Assembly (NCBI GenBank): GCA_003600225.1
Contig: QZFT01000016.1
Span: 95,833-159,832 of the forward strand
Reading direction: 5' to 3'
Length of the DNA: 64,000 nt
Source: Pseudonocardiaceae bacterium YIM PH 21723
Lineage (GTDB): Bacteria > Actinomycetota > Actinomycetes > Mycobacteriales > Pseudonocardiaceae
The notes below the pieces were generated by a model. It was not told the DNA's origin and did not search any database. It saw only the letters and a program-made list of their open reading frames with translations. Of this stretch, positions 8,484 through 15,860 are shown piece by piece (position 1 is the first letter of the stretch; every line of letters begins with the position of its first letter). A program made the position numbers and the translations under genes.

Positions 8484-9578
8484 TCAGCTGCCGATGACCC
8501 GGCTGTGAATCAGCCGGAAGGCATCCCGGTCCACGAACTGTTCCTCCCGGGCCAGCAGTCTGCCCACGTGATCCAGGAACGGCTCCGGCTCCATGATCTG
8601 CACGCTGCCGCGCTCGGCGTCCTGGGCGACGGTGACCTCACCGGCCCGGTTCGGGTAGATGAGCACCACACCGGACACCGTCAGTTCCGGTAAAGCCGCC
8701 CGGAACCGGGAGACCGCGTCGAACAGCCGGGTGGTGCCGCCGCGGAACGGGTGGCCGTTGCGCCACAGCTCACCGGACTCGTCCAGGTCGTAGTCGCCGG
8801 GCAGCCACATCTTGGACTCCACCAGGACGAGCCGGTTACCGCACAGGACCGCGTGGTCGGTGTCGGTGAAGATCGATCCCGGCCAGGACAGCCCGTGGAA
8901 GACGCGCACCGCGGGAATGCGGGTGAAGCAGTCCTCCAGCAGTCCGGCGGTGATCCACTCGCCCTTGTCGCTCTGCTCGGACAGTCCGCCGAACACCTTC
9001 TCGCCGGCGAACTCGAACTCGAACGCGCGCTGTTCCCGCTGTGCCATGAGCCGCCGGTGGCCGAGCATGACCACGCCGACGCCCGCGACGAACCAGAAGA
9101 TCGGCAGCAGCGGCCCCAGGCCCAGCGGCAGCAACGCGACCACCAGGAAGAGCAGCCAGCCGACGAGCACGCCGCCGAGCAGGTTCGTCGATGGGCCGTC
9201 GAACGGCCGGGACGGCACCCGCAGTTTCGGGTCGACGGTGAACCACCAGCCCAGCTGGGCCGGGCTGACCTTCGGGGTCGCCGGAGTGAAGTTGGGGTCC
9301 TCCCCCAGGTCCTGCCTGCTCGGCCTGGACCGGCGCCGGACCGGTTCCTCGGCCGGCTCGGGCTTGCGGAAGCCACGACGCAGGTCCTCGTCGTACCCGG
9401 CACGCTTGCCCGGATCGGTCAGCGTCTCGTACGCCCCCTGCAACAGCCGGAAGGTGCCCGGGGTACCGCCCCTGTCCGGGTGCATGATCTTGGACAATGT
9501 CCGATAGGCCGACTTGATCTCCGAGGTGGACGCGGTACGCCCCACCCCGAGCAGCTCGTAAAAATCGACCTCTGGCAC
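8484..9578 (-). CDS. J-domain, membrane hairpin and NERD-like domain fusion protein
   Basis: This 364-residue protein has three parts. Residues 1-70 are a J-domain (DFYELLGVGRTASTSEIKSA; HPD at about 33-35), which in DnaJ proteins stimulates Hsp70 ATPase. Around 128-170 lie two hydrophobic helices forming a membrane hairpin. From about 185 to the end there is a nuclease-related (NERD)-like fold with DHAVLCGNRLVLVESKMW, the family's strand carrying acidic and ESK-type residues. The GTG start at 9578 places the J-domain at the very N-terminus. This anchored chaperone-recruiting, nuclease-like arrangement has no known function. It is divergent from the reductase gene, 58 bp away. Confidence 0.82.
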   Translation of the reverse strand: MPEVDFYELLGVGRTASTSEIKSAYRTLSKIMHPDRGGTPGTFRLLQGAYETLTDPGKRAGYDEDLRRGFRKPEPAEEPVRRRSRPSRQDLGEDPNFTPATPKVSPAQLGWWFTVDPKLRVPSRPFDGPSTNLLGGVLVGWLLFLVVALLPLGLGPLLPIFWFVAGVGVVMLGHRRLMAQREQRAFEFEFAGEKVFGGLSEQSDKGEWITAGLLEDCFTRIPAVRVFHGLSWPGSIFTDTDHAVLCGNRLVLVESKMWLPGDYDLDESGELWRNGHPFRGGTTRLFDAVSRFRAALPELTVSGVVLIYPNRAGEVTVAQDAERGSVQIMEPEPFLDHVGRLLAREEQFVDRDAFRLIHSRVIGS

Positions 9579-9636
9579 TCCCCAACGATATTGGGTGCGT
9601 CCGGCACCGGTCAGGGCGGCTCCGTAGGCTGGCCTG

Positions 9637-10281
9637 GTGTACGTGCTGTTGAGCGCCGCGATGTCGATCGACGGGTACCTGGACGACGGGTCGCCGGACC
9701 GTCTCGTGCTGTCCGGCCCGGAGGATCTGGACCGGGTGGACGCGGTCCGGGCGTCGGTGGACGCCATCCTCGTCGGAGCGGGCACCGTCCGGGCGGACGA
9801 TCCCCGGCTGCTGGTGCGGTCCGCCGACCGCCGGGCCGCGCGGATCGCGTCCGGGCTGCCGGAGAACCCGATCAAGGTCGCGTTGACCAGGGGCGATATC
9901 GATCCCGGCCGCGCCTTCTTCACCGCCGGCCCGGCCGAGAAGATCGTCTACGGCCCGGCCGCGCTGCGGGACTCGCTCGGCGAGCTGGCCACGGTGGTGG
10001 ACCTGGACGACCTCGGCGCGATCCTGGCCGACCTGTCGGCACGCGGGGTCCGCAGGCTGATGGTGGAGGGTGGTGGCGCGGTGCACACCCAGTTCCTGTC
10101 CGCCGGTCTGGTGGACGAGCTACAACTGGTGGTGGCGCCGTTCTTCGTCGGTGAGGCGGAGGCGCCCCGGTTCGTCCGGCCCGCCCGGTTCCCGTACACG
10201 GCGCTGAACCGGCTGCGGCTCGAGGCGACGGAACAGATCGGCGACTGCGCACTGCTGACCTACCGGACGGAGCGGGGATGA
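9637..10281 (+). CDS. RibD C-terminal (reductase) domain protein
   Basis: This 214-residue protein of the dihydrofolate reductase-like RibD_C family would bind NADPH and reduce a ribosylamino-pyrimidine or similar substrate. Landmarks are AAMSIDGYLDDG at the N-terminus, ILVGAGTVRADDPRL near residue 47 and LMVEGGGAVHTQFL near 140. The stop overlaps the start of the deaminase gene (ATGA). Together the two proteins are equivalent to the two halves of bifunctional RibD in reverse order. A full rib operon is not present, so a role outside core riboflavin synthesis, such as a deazapurine or pterin side pathway, is possible. Confidence 0.87.
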   Translation: MYVLLSAAMSIDGYLDDGSPDRLVLSGPEDLDRVDAVRASVDAILVGAGTVRADDPRLLVRSADRRAARIASGLPENPIKVALTRGDIDPGRAFFTAGPAEKIVYGPAALRDSLGELATVVDLDDLGAILADLSARGVRRLMVEGGGAVHTQFLSAGLVDELQLVVAPFFVGEAEAPRFVRPARFPYTALNRLRLEATEQIGDCALLTYRTERG

Positions 10282-10718
10282 CCACGCATATCGACGCTTA
10301 CTGGCTGACCAAGGCCATCGAGGTCTCCCGCAACTGCCCGCTGTCGTCCACCGCGTTCTCGGTGGGCGCGGTGATCGTCAGCCCGGAGAGCCGGGAGCTG
10401 GCCACCGGCTACTCCCGGGAGATCGGCAGCCAGCACGCCGAGGAGACGGCGCTGCAGAAGATCACCGACCGCGCGGCGCTGGACGGCGCCACCATCTACA
10501 GCTCCCTGGAGCCGTGCAGCAGCCGCAGCTCCGGCCCGGTCCCCTGCGCCAAGCTGATCATCGACTCGGGTATCCGCCGGGTGGTGTTCGCCTACCGGGA
10601 ACCGAGCGTGTTCGTCATCGGCCAGGGCGCGGAACTCCTGGAAGCGCACGACATCGTCGTGGTGGAGTTGCCGGAACTGGCCGAGGAGGTCAAGGCGATC
10701 AACCGGCACCTGGTCTAG
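10278..10718 (+). CDS. CDA-fold deaminase, RibD N-terminal type
   Basis: This 146-residue cytidine/deoxycytidylate-deaminase-fold protein has the zinc and proton-shuttle motif HAEE (about residues 54-57) and the second zinc site PCSSRSSGPVPC (about 78-89). This matches diaminohydroxyphosphoribosylaminopyrimidine deaminase and related enzymes. It is translationally coupled to the upstream reductase by a 4-bp overlap, so the pair likely act in sequence on one pyrimidine or purine-derived intermediate. Its stop codon overlaps that of the convergent methyltransferase gene. Confidence 0.87.
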   Translation: MTTHIDAYWLTKAIEVSRNCPLSSTAFSVGAVIVSPESRELATGYSREIGSQHAEETALQKITDRAALDGATIYSSLEPCSSRSSGPVPCAKLIIDSGIRRVVFAYREPSVFVIGQGAELLEAHDIVVVELPELAEEVKAINRHLV

Positions 10719-11341
10719 GCGCGCCGGAAGATCAGCATCACGTGTGACCGGGGCTCCCCCTCCTGCGGCCGGCGAACGGTCCGCACCACCTCGGCGAACC
10801 CGGCCTCCTCCAGCTGCGCCGTCACCGCGTCCACGGCGAAGTAGTAGGCGTCCATGTCCAGGCCGCTGTGCCCGAACCCCTCGCTGTAGTGGGTAAAACC
10901 CTCACCCGCCTGGAACACCAGCAGCACGTGACCGCCCGGCCGGACCACCCGGGCGAACTCGGCGAAGGCGGCCGGTAACCAGTCCGGCCGGAAGTTGATC
11001 AGCGCGTGGCAGGCCACCACGCCGCCCAGACTCGCGTCGGCCTGCGGCAGGTCGAGCATCGATCCCACCTCGAACCGCAACTCCGGGAAGGCCTTCCGCG
11101 CCACCTCGACCATGCCCGGCGCCAGATCCAGCCCGGAGATGTCCACGCCGAGCCGGCGCAACCGGTCGGTGGTCTTCCCCGGTCCCGATCCGACCTCCAG
11201 CACCGGGCCGTCGACGAGTTCGGCGAACAGCCCCAGGGCCGCCCGCTCCACCGGCTTGTCCGCGAGCTCGTCGCCGTAGTGGTCCGCGTAGTTCTCCGCG
11301 ACGGTGCTCCAGCCGTGCGCGGTGTTCGCCATATCGATCAT
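10715..11341 (-). CDS. Class I SAM-dependent methyltransferase
   Basis: This roughly 208-residue protein has motif I VLEVGSGPGKTTDRL near residue 46, GLDLAPGMVEVAR for the second strand and VVRPGGHVLLVF for the post-motif strand. The start is at ATG 11341, or nine bases later at 11332; both retain the whole fold. The overall pattern is that of small-molecule methyltransferases of the Methyltransf_11/25 type. It lies directly downstream of the DNA repair gene on the same strand and may share its transcript. The substrate is unknown. Confidence 0.82.
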   Translation of the reverse strand: MIDMANTAHGWSTVAENYADHYGDELADKPVERAALGLFAELVDGPVLEVGSGPGKTTDRLRRLGVDISGLDLAPGMVEVARKAFPELRFEVGSMLDLPQADASLGGVVACHALINFRPDWLPAAFAEFARVVRPGGHVLLVFQAGEGFTHYSEGFGHSGLDMDAYYFAVDAVTAQLEEAGFAEVVRTVRRPQEGEPRSHVMLIFRRA

Positions 11342-11370
11342 GCCCACGACCGTAATCGAGGGCACCGACA

Positions 11371-11943
11371 CTACTTCTTGGCCGCCGCCTTGGCCGCCTT
11401 CTTGAACGCACGGACCTCCTGCAACGTGGTCGCGTCGACCACGTCGGCCACCGAGCGCCGGGATCCGTCGGTGCCGTAGTCACCGGCGGCCTCCCGCCAG
11501 CCGGCCGGCCGCACGTCGTACTGCTTGCCGAGCAGGGCGAGGAAGATCTTGGCCTTCTGGTCGCCGAAGCCGGGCAACGCCTTCAGCCGCGTGAACACCG
11601 TCTTGCCGTCCGGCTCGCCGTCGGTCCACAGCCTGCGGACGTCGCCGTCGTACTCGTCCACCACCGCCTGGCACACGGCCTGCAGCCGCTTGGCCATCGA
11701 GCCGGGGAACCGGTGCACCGCGGGCGGGGTGGCGCACAGTTCGGCGAACCGTTCCGGGTCGTGCGCGGCGATCACCGCGGGATCCAGCGAGCCCAGTCGC
11801 TCCAGGACGACCTGGGGACCGGAGAAGGCCTTCTCCATCGGGATCTGCTGGTCGAGGACCATGCCCAGCAGCAACGCCAGGGGATCACTGGCGAGGAGGG
11901 CGTCGGCATCGGGGTTCTGCGCGAGACACAGCGTTCGGGTCAC
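11371..11943 (-). CDS. HhH-GPD-type base excision DNA repair protein (TIGR03252-like)
   Basis: This 190-residue actinobacterial helix-hairpin-helix GPD protein carries LGMVLDQQIPMEKAFSGP at the N-terminus and the hairpin LKALPGFGDQKAKIFLALL near residue 115, followed by a lysine-rich tail. Members resemble DNA glycosylases of the endonuclease III/AlkA superfamily, but no iron-sulfur cysteines are present and the lesion is unknown. The GTG at 11943 fits the family start. The first protease gene lies upstream in the opposite direction, about 170 bp away. Confidence 0.85.
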   Translation of the reverse strand: MTRTLCLAQNPDADALLASDPLALLLGMVLDQQIPMEKAFSGPQVVLERLGSLDPAVIAAHDPERFAELCATPPAVHRFPGSMAKRLQAVCQAVVDEYDGDVRRLWTDGEPDGKTVFTRLKALPGFGDQKAKIFLALLGKQYDVRPAGWREAAGDYGTDGSRRSVADVVDATTLQEVRAFKKAAKAAAKK

Positions 11944-12114
11944 CGGGCCATTGTCCACCCGGGCGGCGAGGCGCCGTACGCCGACCGGTGCATCGCACAG
12001 CCTTGTGACACATAGTGCGCATGGCATACAGTCGCCGCCACGATCAGCCGATCGGCAACACCCCACAGAGGCCCCCTGCAACGCCTCATCCCTGTGTGTG
12101 GAGGCAAGCGACCC

Positions 12115-12663
12115 ATGAGCATCCGTCGTAGCTTCGTCCTGACGGCCGGCGCGGCCGTGCTGAGCCTGTCCGGCCTGGTACCGGGCACCGCCATCGCGGC
12201 CCCGATCACCGCCACCACCGTCTGCGTGAGCGACGCCCAGGCAGCGGAGTTCAAGGACCTGGTAACCCAGGCCAGGGGAATCTGGAACGGCGCGGAGAAG
12301 AACGTCCAACTGAGCAACTGTTCCGGCGGCATCAAGGTCATCGCCAAGGACAAGCTCCCCGGCGGCTCGTACTACACCGGCGACGGGCACGGTCACGGCA
12401 CCGTCTACCTCGACCGCAGCCAGATCGCCCAGGTCTACGGTCTGCGACTGGTCACCCACGAGATCGGCCACGGACTCGGCCTGGGCGACACCTACGACGG
12501 GCCGTGCTCCGACCTGATGTCCGGCGGCCGGAACTCCGAGGGCGCGGCCTGCCGCAACGCCCAGCCGAGCGCCGCCGAGCGCGCCGAGGTCGACCAGCGC
12601 TGGGCGAACGGGTACGGCGCTCCGCAGCAGCGCGACAGCTTCACCGCGGTCTACGCCGGCTAG
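12115..12663 (+). CDS. Snapalysin-like secreted metalloprotease 1 (M7)
   Basis: This is a 182-residue small extracellular zinc protease. An N-terminal Sec signal (two arginines, then VLTAGAAVLSLSGLVPGTAIAA) precedes the mature domain. The catalytic signature HEIGHGLGLGD (about 121-131) is the metzincin HEXXHXXGXXD motif, and SDLMSGG gives the Met-turn. Conserved cysteines flank the site. It is the most divergent of the four copies here (LGD and NSEGAAC replace LYD and GPGTSC of the others). The ATG at 12115 heads the signal peptide. No LysR activator, the usual neighbour of Streptomyces snpA, is present. Confidence 0.9.
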   Translation: MSIRRSFVLTAGAAVLSLSGLVPGTAIAAPITATTVCVSDAQAAEFKDLVTQARGIWNGAEKNVQLSNCSGGIKVIAKDKLPGGSYYTGDGHGHGTVYLDRSQIAQVYGLRLVTHEIGHGLGLGDTYDGPCSDLMSGGRNSEGAACRNAQPSAAERAEVDQRWANGYGAPQQRDSFTAVYAG

Positions 12664-12664
12664 T

Positions 12665-12689
12665 ACCGGCGAGGGCGGTCCCCGCCGGT
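12665..12689 (+). terminator. Short hairpin after protease 1
   Basis: ACCGGCG (12665-12671) pairs perfectly with CGCCGGT (12683-12689), directly after the stop codon. It is shorter than the other hairpins in this island, so termination is plausible but less certain. Confidence 0.45.
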
Positions 12690-13072
12690 CAACCCTGCAT
12701 GTCCTGCGGGGGCCATGCCCATATTTCGGAAGTTTCATGCAGCAAACACACAATTAACAAACGTGATTCAGATCACACATTTCGAAACCAACCGTTATCG
12801 CAACTAGACCGTCCGTAAAGCTGATCATGGGGCGAAGCGCGACCTGGGGAAATGAAGATCAACATGCGCCAACGTTGACCAACCGCGCGACATGCAACCA
12901 ACTTTCGCGGTAAGGATCGTCAACCTGGGTATTACATTTCAGCGATACCTGAGCGTCTTGTGCGATCCCGATTCCTGACATAACTTCCTTCCAACACGCT
13001 GATCCTGAGCGTGAAAAGCGCAGTTGTACGGCTTTCCAGAAGGCCTTGTCGATATGCGTTAAGGAGATCGAA
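12690..13072. other. Gene-free, AT-richer intergenic stretch
   Basis: About 380 bp without a convincing gene on either strand. Base composition is clearly lower in GC than the flanking genes, especially 12725-12800, which suggests a long regulatory leader. It holds one CRP-like palindrome (12762-12777) and ends in a good ribosome-binding site for the small frame at 13073. Short open frames on the minus strand lack start signals. Confidence 0.5.
12762..12777. promoter_or_regulatory. CRP/GlxR-like binding site
   Basis: CGTGATTCAGATCACA matches the CRP-family consensus TGTGA-N6-TCACA at nine of ten defined positions. It lies in the low-GC stretch between protease 1 and the small ORF at 13073. 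GlxR/Crp regulators of actinobacteria use this type of site. Confidence 0.45.
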
Positions 13073-13270
13073 ATGGGAGTTCCGGCAGCGGCGGTGATCA
13101 GCACCGCCATGGCGCCCTCCCTCGCGATCACCCCCACGACCACCGTTCGCCGACCGGAATTCCCGTCCGTCGGCGTCCCCGGCAATCCCTGCCGGATTTA
13201 CCGGTCCGCCTTGGCTGGAAGTCACTCACCAGCGGCGGCCGTCAGTCGCGGAACCCTGCACCGCGACTGA
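13073..13270 (+). CDS. Possible small secreted protein
   Basis: This 65-residue frame starts at an ATG preceded by TTAAGGAGAT at ideal spacing. It is followed, 10 bp after the stop, by a 14-bp stem-loop, so both translation and transcription signals frame it. The product begins MGVPAAAVISTAMAPSLAI, which is weakly signal-like but lacks an early positive charge, and is then proline- and arginine-rich. I recognise no family. It could be a genuine short peptide, or the 5' remnant of a former fifth protease or other exported-protein gene. Confidence 0.35.
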   Translation: MGVPAAAVISTAMAPSLAITPTTTVRRPEFPSVGVPGNPCRIYRSALAGSHSPAAAVSRGTLHRD

Positions 13271-13280
13271 GCGCAGTACA

Positions 13281-13335
13281 GAGAGTCGCCGTACCCCAGA
13301 GCCACCCTGCAAGGCACTGGAGTACGGCGACTTTC
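13281..13335 (+). terminator. 14-bp stem-loop after small ORF
   Basis: The arms 13281-13294 and 13322-13335 pair over 14 bp with one G-T pair and a 27-nt loop. The right arm runs into TTTCTATTT. Its place right after 13270 supports transcription of the small frame. Confidence 0.6.
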
Positions 13336-13422
13336 TATTTCCGGCCAAGTCGGTGAATTCCCACCACACAGTCCTGCGCCAAGCGGGTGATTCCGCACGC
13401 GCCCCATGCCACATATATAGCA

Positions 13423-13443
13423 ATGCGCGCATACCCTATGCGC
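13423..13443. promoter_or_regulatory. Composite palindrome upstream of protease 2
   Basis: ATGCGCGCAT (13423-13432) is a perfect 10-bp palindrome, and it overlaps GCGCATA-CCC-TATGCGC (13427-13443), a perfect 7-bp inverted repeat. It lies about 175 bp before the protease 2 start, in an otherwise gene-free 280-bp upstream region (13336-13614), and could be an operator. Confidence 0.35.
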
Positions 13444-13614
13444 CTCGCGCGACACTGAACAGCGGCGATAACCTCCCCGAACAGGCTCCTCCCCTATAGC
13501 CCAGCAGTGAAATCCTGGTGAGTTCGGCCCGTCTTGCTGCGGCCATTTCGCCGACCTAGCTTGGCGGTGCGAACCGATTTCCCTGCTCGCATCCCTGCTC
13601 AACGAGGAGTTCCC

Positions 13615-14160
13615 ATGTCCTTGGGTACTTTCGCGCGCACCCTGGTGCGCCTCGCCGTGGTCGCACTGCCCATCGCCGGCGTTTCCGTCGCCGTCGCCGC
13701 CCCCGCATCCGCAGCGGGCACGGTCTGCGTGGACAGCAGCCGGTCCGGCCAGTACTCCAGCCAGGTCGGCCAGGCCATCCAGGTCTGGAACCAGAGCGTG
13801 CGCAACGTCCAGTTCCGCGCCGGCTGTTCCGGCGGCATCGCCATCATCACCGTCGGCCAGATCTCCGGCGGCTCGCAGTACCGCGGCGACATGCGCGGGC
13901 ACGGCACCATCTACATCGACATCAGCCAGGTCAACCAGGGCTACCTGCCCCTGCGGGTCGTCGCCCACGAGATGGGCCACTCCCTCGGCCTGTACGACAA
14001 CTACTCGGGCCCCTGCTCCGAACTGATGTCCGGCGGCGGCCCCGGCACCTCCTGCCGCAACTACACGCCGAACGCGGCGGAGCGGTCCAGGGTGAACCAG
14101 ATCTGGGCCGGCCGCGCGCTGTCCGGCACCGAGAACGCGGTCTTCGTCTACGCCCGCTAG
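13615..14160 (+). CDS. Snapalysin-like secreted metalloprotease 2 (M7)
   Basis: This 181-residue protein is preceded by GAGGAG. The signal peptide (LVRLAVVALPIAGVSVAVAA, ending ASAA) is followed by a mature zinc protease with HEMGHSLGLYD (about 119-129) and SGPCSELMSGGGPGTSC, essentially the same as classical snapalysin. It would hydrolyse milk-type and other extracellular proteins, with the family's preference for aromatic residues at P1'. It is closest in sequence to copies 3 and 4 over the active-site half, but has its own promoter region and terminator. Confidence 0.92.
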   Translation: MSLGTFARTLVRLAVVALPIAGVSVAVAAPASAAGTVCVDSSRSGQYSSQVGQAIQVWNQSVRNVQFRAGCSGGIAIITVGQISGGSQYRGDMRGHGTIYIDISQVNQGYLPLRVVAHEMGHSLGLYDNYSGPCSELMSGGGPGTSCRNYTPNAAERSRVNQIWAGRALSGTENAVFVYAR

Positions 14161-14170
14161 CCGCCCACGG

Positions 14171-14216
14171 GATCGGGCGTATGGCTCCAGCTGCGGCCGG
14201 AGCCATACGCCCGATC
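14171..14216 (+). terminator. Perfect 18-bp hairpin after protease 2
   Basis: The arms 14171-14188 and 14199-14216 are perfectly complementary with a 10-nt loop, starting 10 bp after the stop. No T-tract follows, as is common for actinomycete intrinsic terminators. Confidence 0.8.
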
Positions 14217-14325
14217 GCATAAAGACATTCTGATATTCAGCTGAATTGGGGACTTCACCAGCCCCTTACGGCCCGGCTACCTAGTGTGTCGACGAATTCC
14301 CTGCACTCCTCAAGGAGACAATTCG

Positions 14326-14910
14326 ATGCACACATTCAAGCGTGCCGCCCTCGGTCTCACCCTGGCCGCCCTGCCGCTGGCCGGCGTGGCGGTGGCCACC
14401 GACGCCGTCTCGTTCGGCTCCGTCGCGGCGCAGTCCCCGATCAACGTCGGCCGCGTCTGCCTGGACGGTTCCCAGGCCGGCCGGTACCAGGCCGAGGTCC
14501 AGGGCGCGATCAGCATCTGGAACAGCCACGTGCACAGCGTGCAGCTGGCCGAGTGCTCCGGCGGCATCACCATCACCGAGGTCGGCTCCTACCCAGGTGG
14601 CTCCCAGTACCAGGGCGACATGCGTGGCCACGGGCAGATCTACATCGACGACAGCCAGGTCGACGAGGGCTACAACCACCAGCGGGTGGTGGCCCACGAG
14701 ATCGGCCACGGCCTGGGCCTCTACGACAACTACTCCGGCCCCTGCTCCGAACTGATGTCCGGCGGCGGCCCCGGCACCTCCTGCCAGAACTACAACCCGG
14801 ACGCCAACGAGTCCGCGCAGGTGGACCAGATCTGGGCGGGCAGCCTGACCGCGGCCGCGCCGAAGCAGAACGTCACGCTGGTCTTCCCCACCGCGCACGC
14901 GACCAAGTAG
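14326..14910 (+). CDS. Snapalysin-like secreted metalloprotease 3 (M7)
   Basis: This 194-residue protein has a Sec signal (MHTFKRAALGLTLAALPLAG), a linker longer than in copies 1 and 2, then the catalytic HEIGHGLGLYD and GPCSELMSGGGPGTSC. The mature part contains several extra acidic residues (DDSQVDEGYN). The segment from about 14 bases before the ribosome-binding site through codon 20 is nearly identical to protease 4, indicating a recent duplication. The ATG at 14326 follows CAAGGAGAC. Confidence 0.92.
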   Translation: MHTFKRAALGLTLAALPLAGVAVATDAVSFGSVAAQSPINVGRVCLDGSQAGRYQAEVQGAISIWNSHVHSVQLAECSGGITITEVGSYPGGSQYQGDMRGHGQIYIDDSQVDEGYNHQRVVAHEIGHGLGLYDNYSGPCSELMSGGGPGTSCQNYNPDANESAQVDQIWAGSLTAAAPKQNVTLVFPTAHATK

Positions 14911-14932
14911 GCAGCGGCGGACAGTTCACCCG

Positions 14933-14978
14933 GCACTCGGACATATGGACCAGCCTATGGGGCCATATGTCCGAGTGC
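14933..14978 (+). terminator. Perfect 16-bp hairpin after protease 3
   Basis: The arms 14933-14948 and 14963-14978 pair perfectly with a 14-nt loop, 22 bp after the stop codon. Confidence 0.78.
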
Positions 14979-15086
14979 ATAACGGCGTTTTGGGGGCTGT
15001 GAAATTTCAACGACAGGGTATTTCCGGAACAGATGCATTTATCGTGTCATGCGAATTCCCTGCACTCCTCACAAGGAGATAATTCG

Positions 15087-15665
15087 ATGCATATGTTCAA
15101 GCGTGCCGCCCTCGGCCTCACCCTGGCCGCTCTTCCCCTGGCCGGCGTCATGGTCGCCACCGGGCACGACGGGTTCTCCAGCTCGAACGTCGCCGCCCAG
15201 GTCGGCCGGGTCTGTATCCAGGACAACACCGGCGGTGTCTACAGCAACGAGGTCAGCCAGTCGATCAGCAGCGTGTGGAACCCGCGGGTCAAGAACGTGC
15301 AGCTGGCGGCCTGCTCCGGCGGTATCACGGTCACCGCCGTGGCCTCCCACCCGAGCGGCTCCCACTACCAGGGTGACATGCGTGGACACGGCTCGGTCGT
15401 GATCGACCGCAGCCAGGTCAACCAGGGCTACCTGCCGCTGCGCGTGGTGGCGCACGAGATCGGCCACGGCCTGGGCCTGTACGACAACTACTCGGGCCCC
15501 TGCTCCGAGCTGATGTCCGGCGGCGGCCCCGGCACCTCCTGCAAGAACGCCTACCCGAACGCCGCTGAGGTCAACCAGGTCAACCAGATCTGGGCCGGCA
15601 GCCTGAGGAACGCGGGCCCCGGCGAGGTCACCCTGGTCTTCCCGACCGCTCGGGACGCCAAGTAA
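15087..15665 (+). CDS. Snapalysin-like secreted metalloprotease 4 (M7)
   Basis: This 192-residue protein is the closest paralog of protease 3: same leader, same signal peptide (FKRAALGLTLAALPLAGV), same HEIGHGLGLYD zinc site and SELMSGGGPGTSC Met-turn region. It differs in the N-terminal mature part and in basic substitutions. The ATG at 15087 follows ACAAGGAGAT; a second ATG six bases later is also possible. It is the last of the four-gene array and has a classical GC-rich terminator. Confidence 0.92.
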   Translation: MHMFKRAALGLTLAALPLAGVMVATGHDGFSSSNVAAQVGRVCIQDNTGGVYSNEVSQSISSVWNPRVKNVQLAACSGGITVTAVASHPSGSHYQGDMRGHGSVVIDRSQVNQGYLPLRVVAHEIGHGLGLYDNYSGPCSELMSGGGPGTSCKNAYPNAAEVNQVNQIWAGSLRNAGPGEVTLVFPTARDAK

Positions 15666-15683
15666 GCATTTCGCGGTAACCAG

Positions 15684-15707
15684 AGGCCCCCGGTTCGCCG
15701 GGGGCCT
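15684..15707 (+). terminator. GC-rich intrinsic terminator after protease 4
   Basis: AGGCCCCCGG (15684-15693), a TTCG tetraloop and CCGGGGGCCT (15698-15707), followed by TTGCGTT. This is a textbook intrinsic terminator closing the protease array. Confidence 0.9.
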
Positions 15708-15860
15708 TTGCGTTGTCACGATCTTTTCACCCATTCGCCCGCAATCCGTGCCACAGGTCACAACGAAGTCTCGGGTGGCGGCGGTGTCCGCGTCGTGCCG
15801 CCGCCGGCATGACCGGTGCACGCACCGGCCAACACGGCGCAAACCCGAAGGGGTGATCGA

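Noticed and set aside
11944..12753. N-terminal extension of the HhH-GPD gene back through protease 1
   Set aside because: The frame happens to stay open in the antisense of the protease gene; family length and the GTG at 11943 exclude it.
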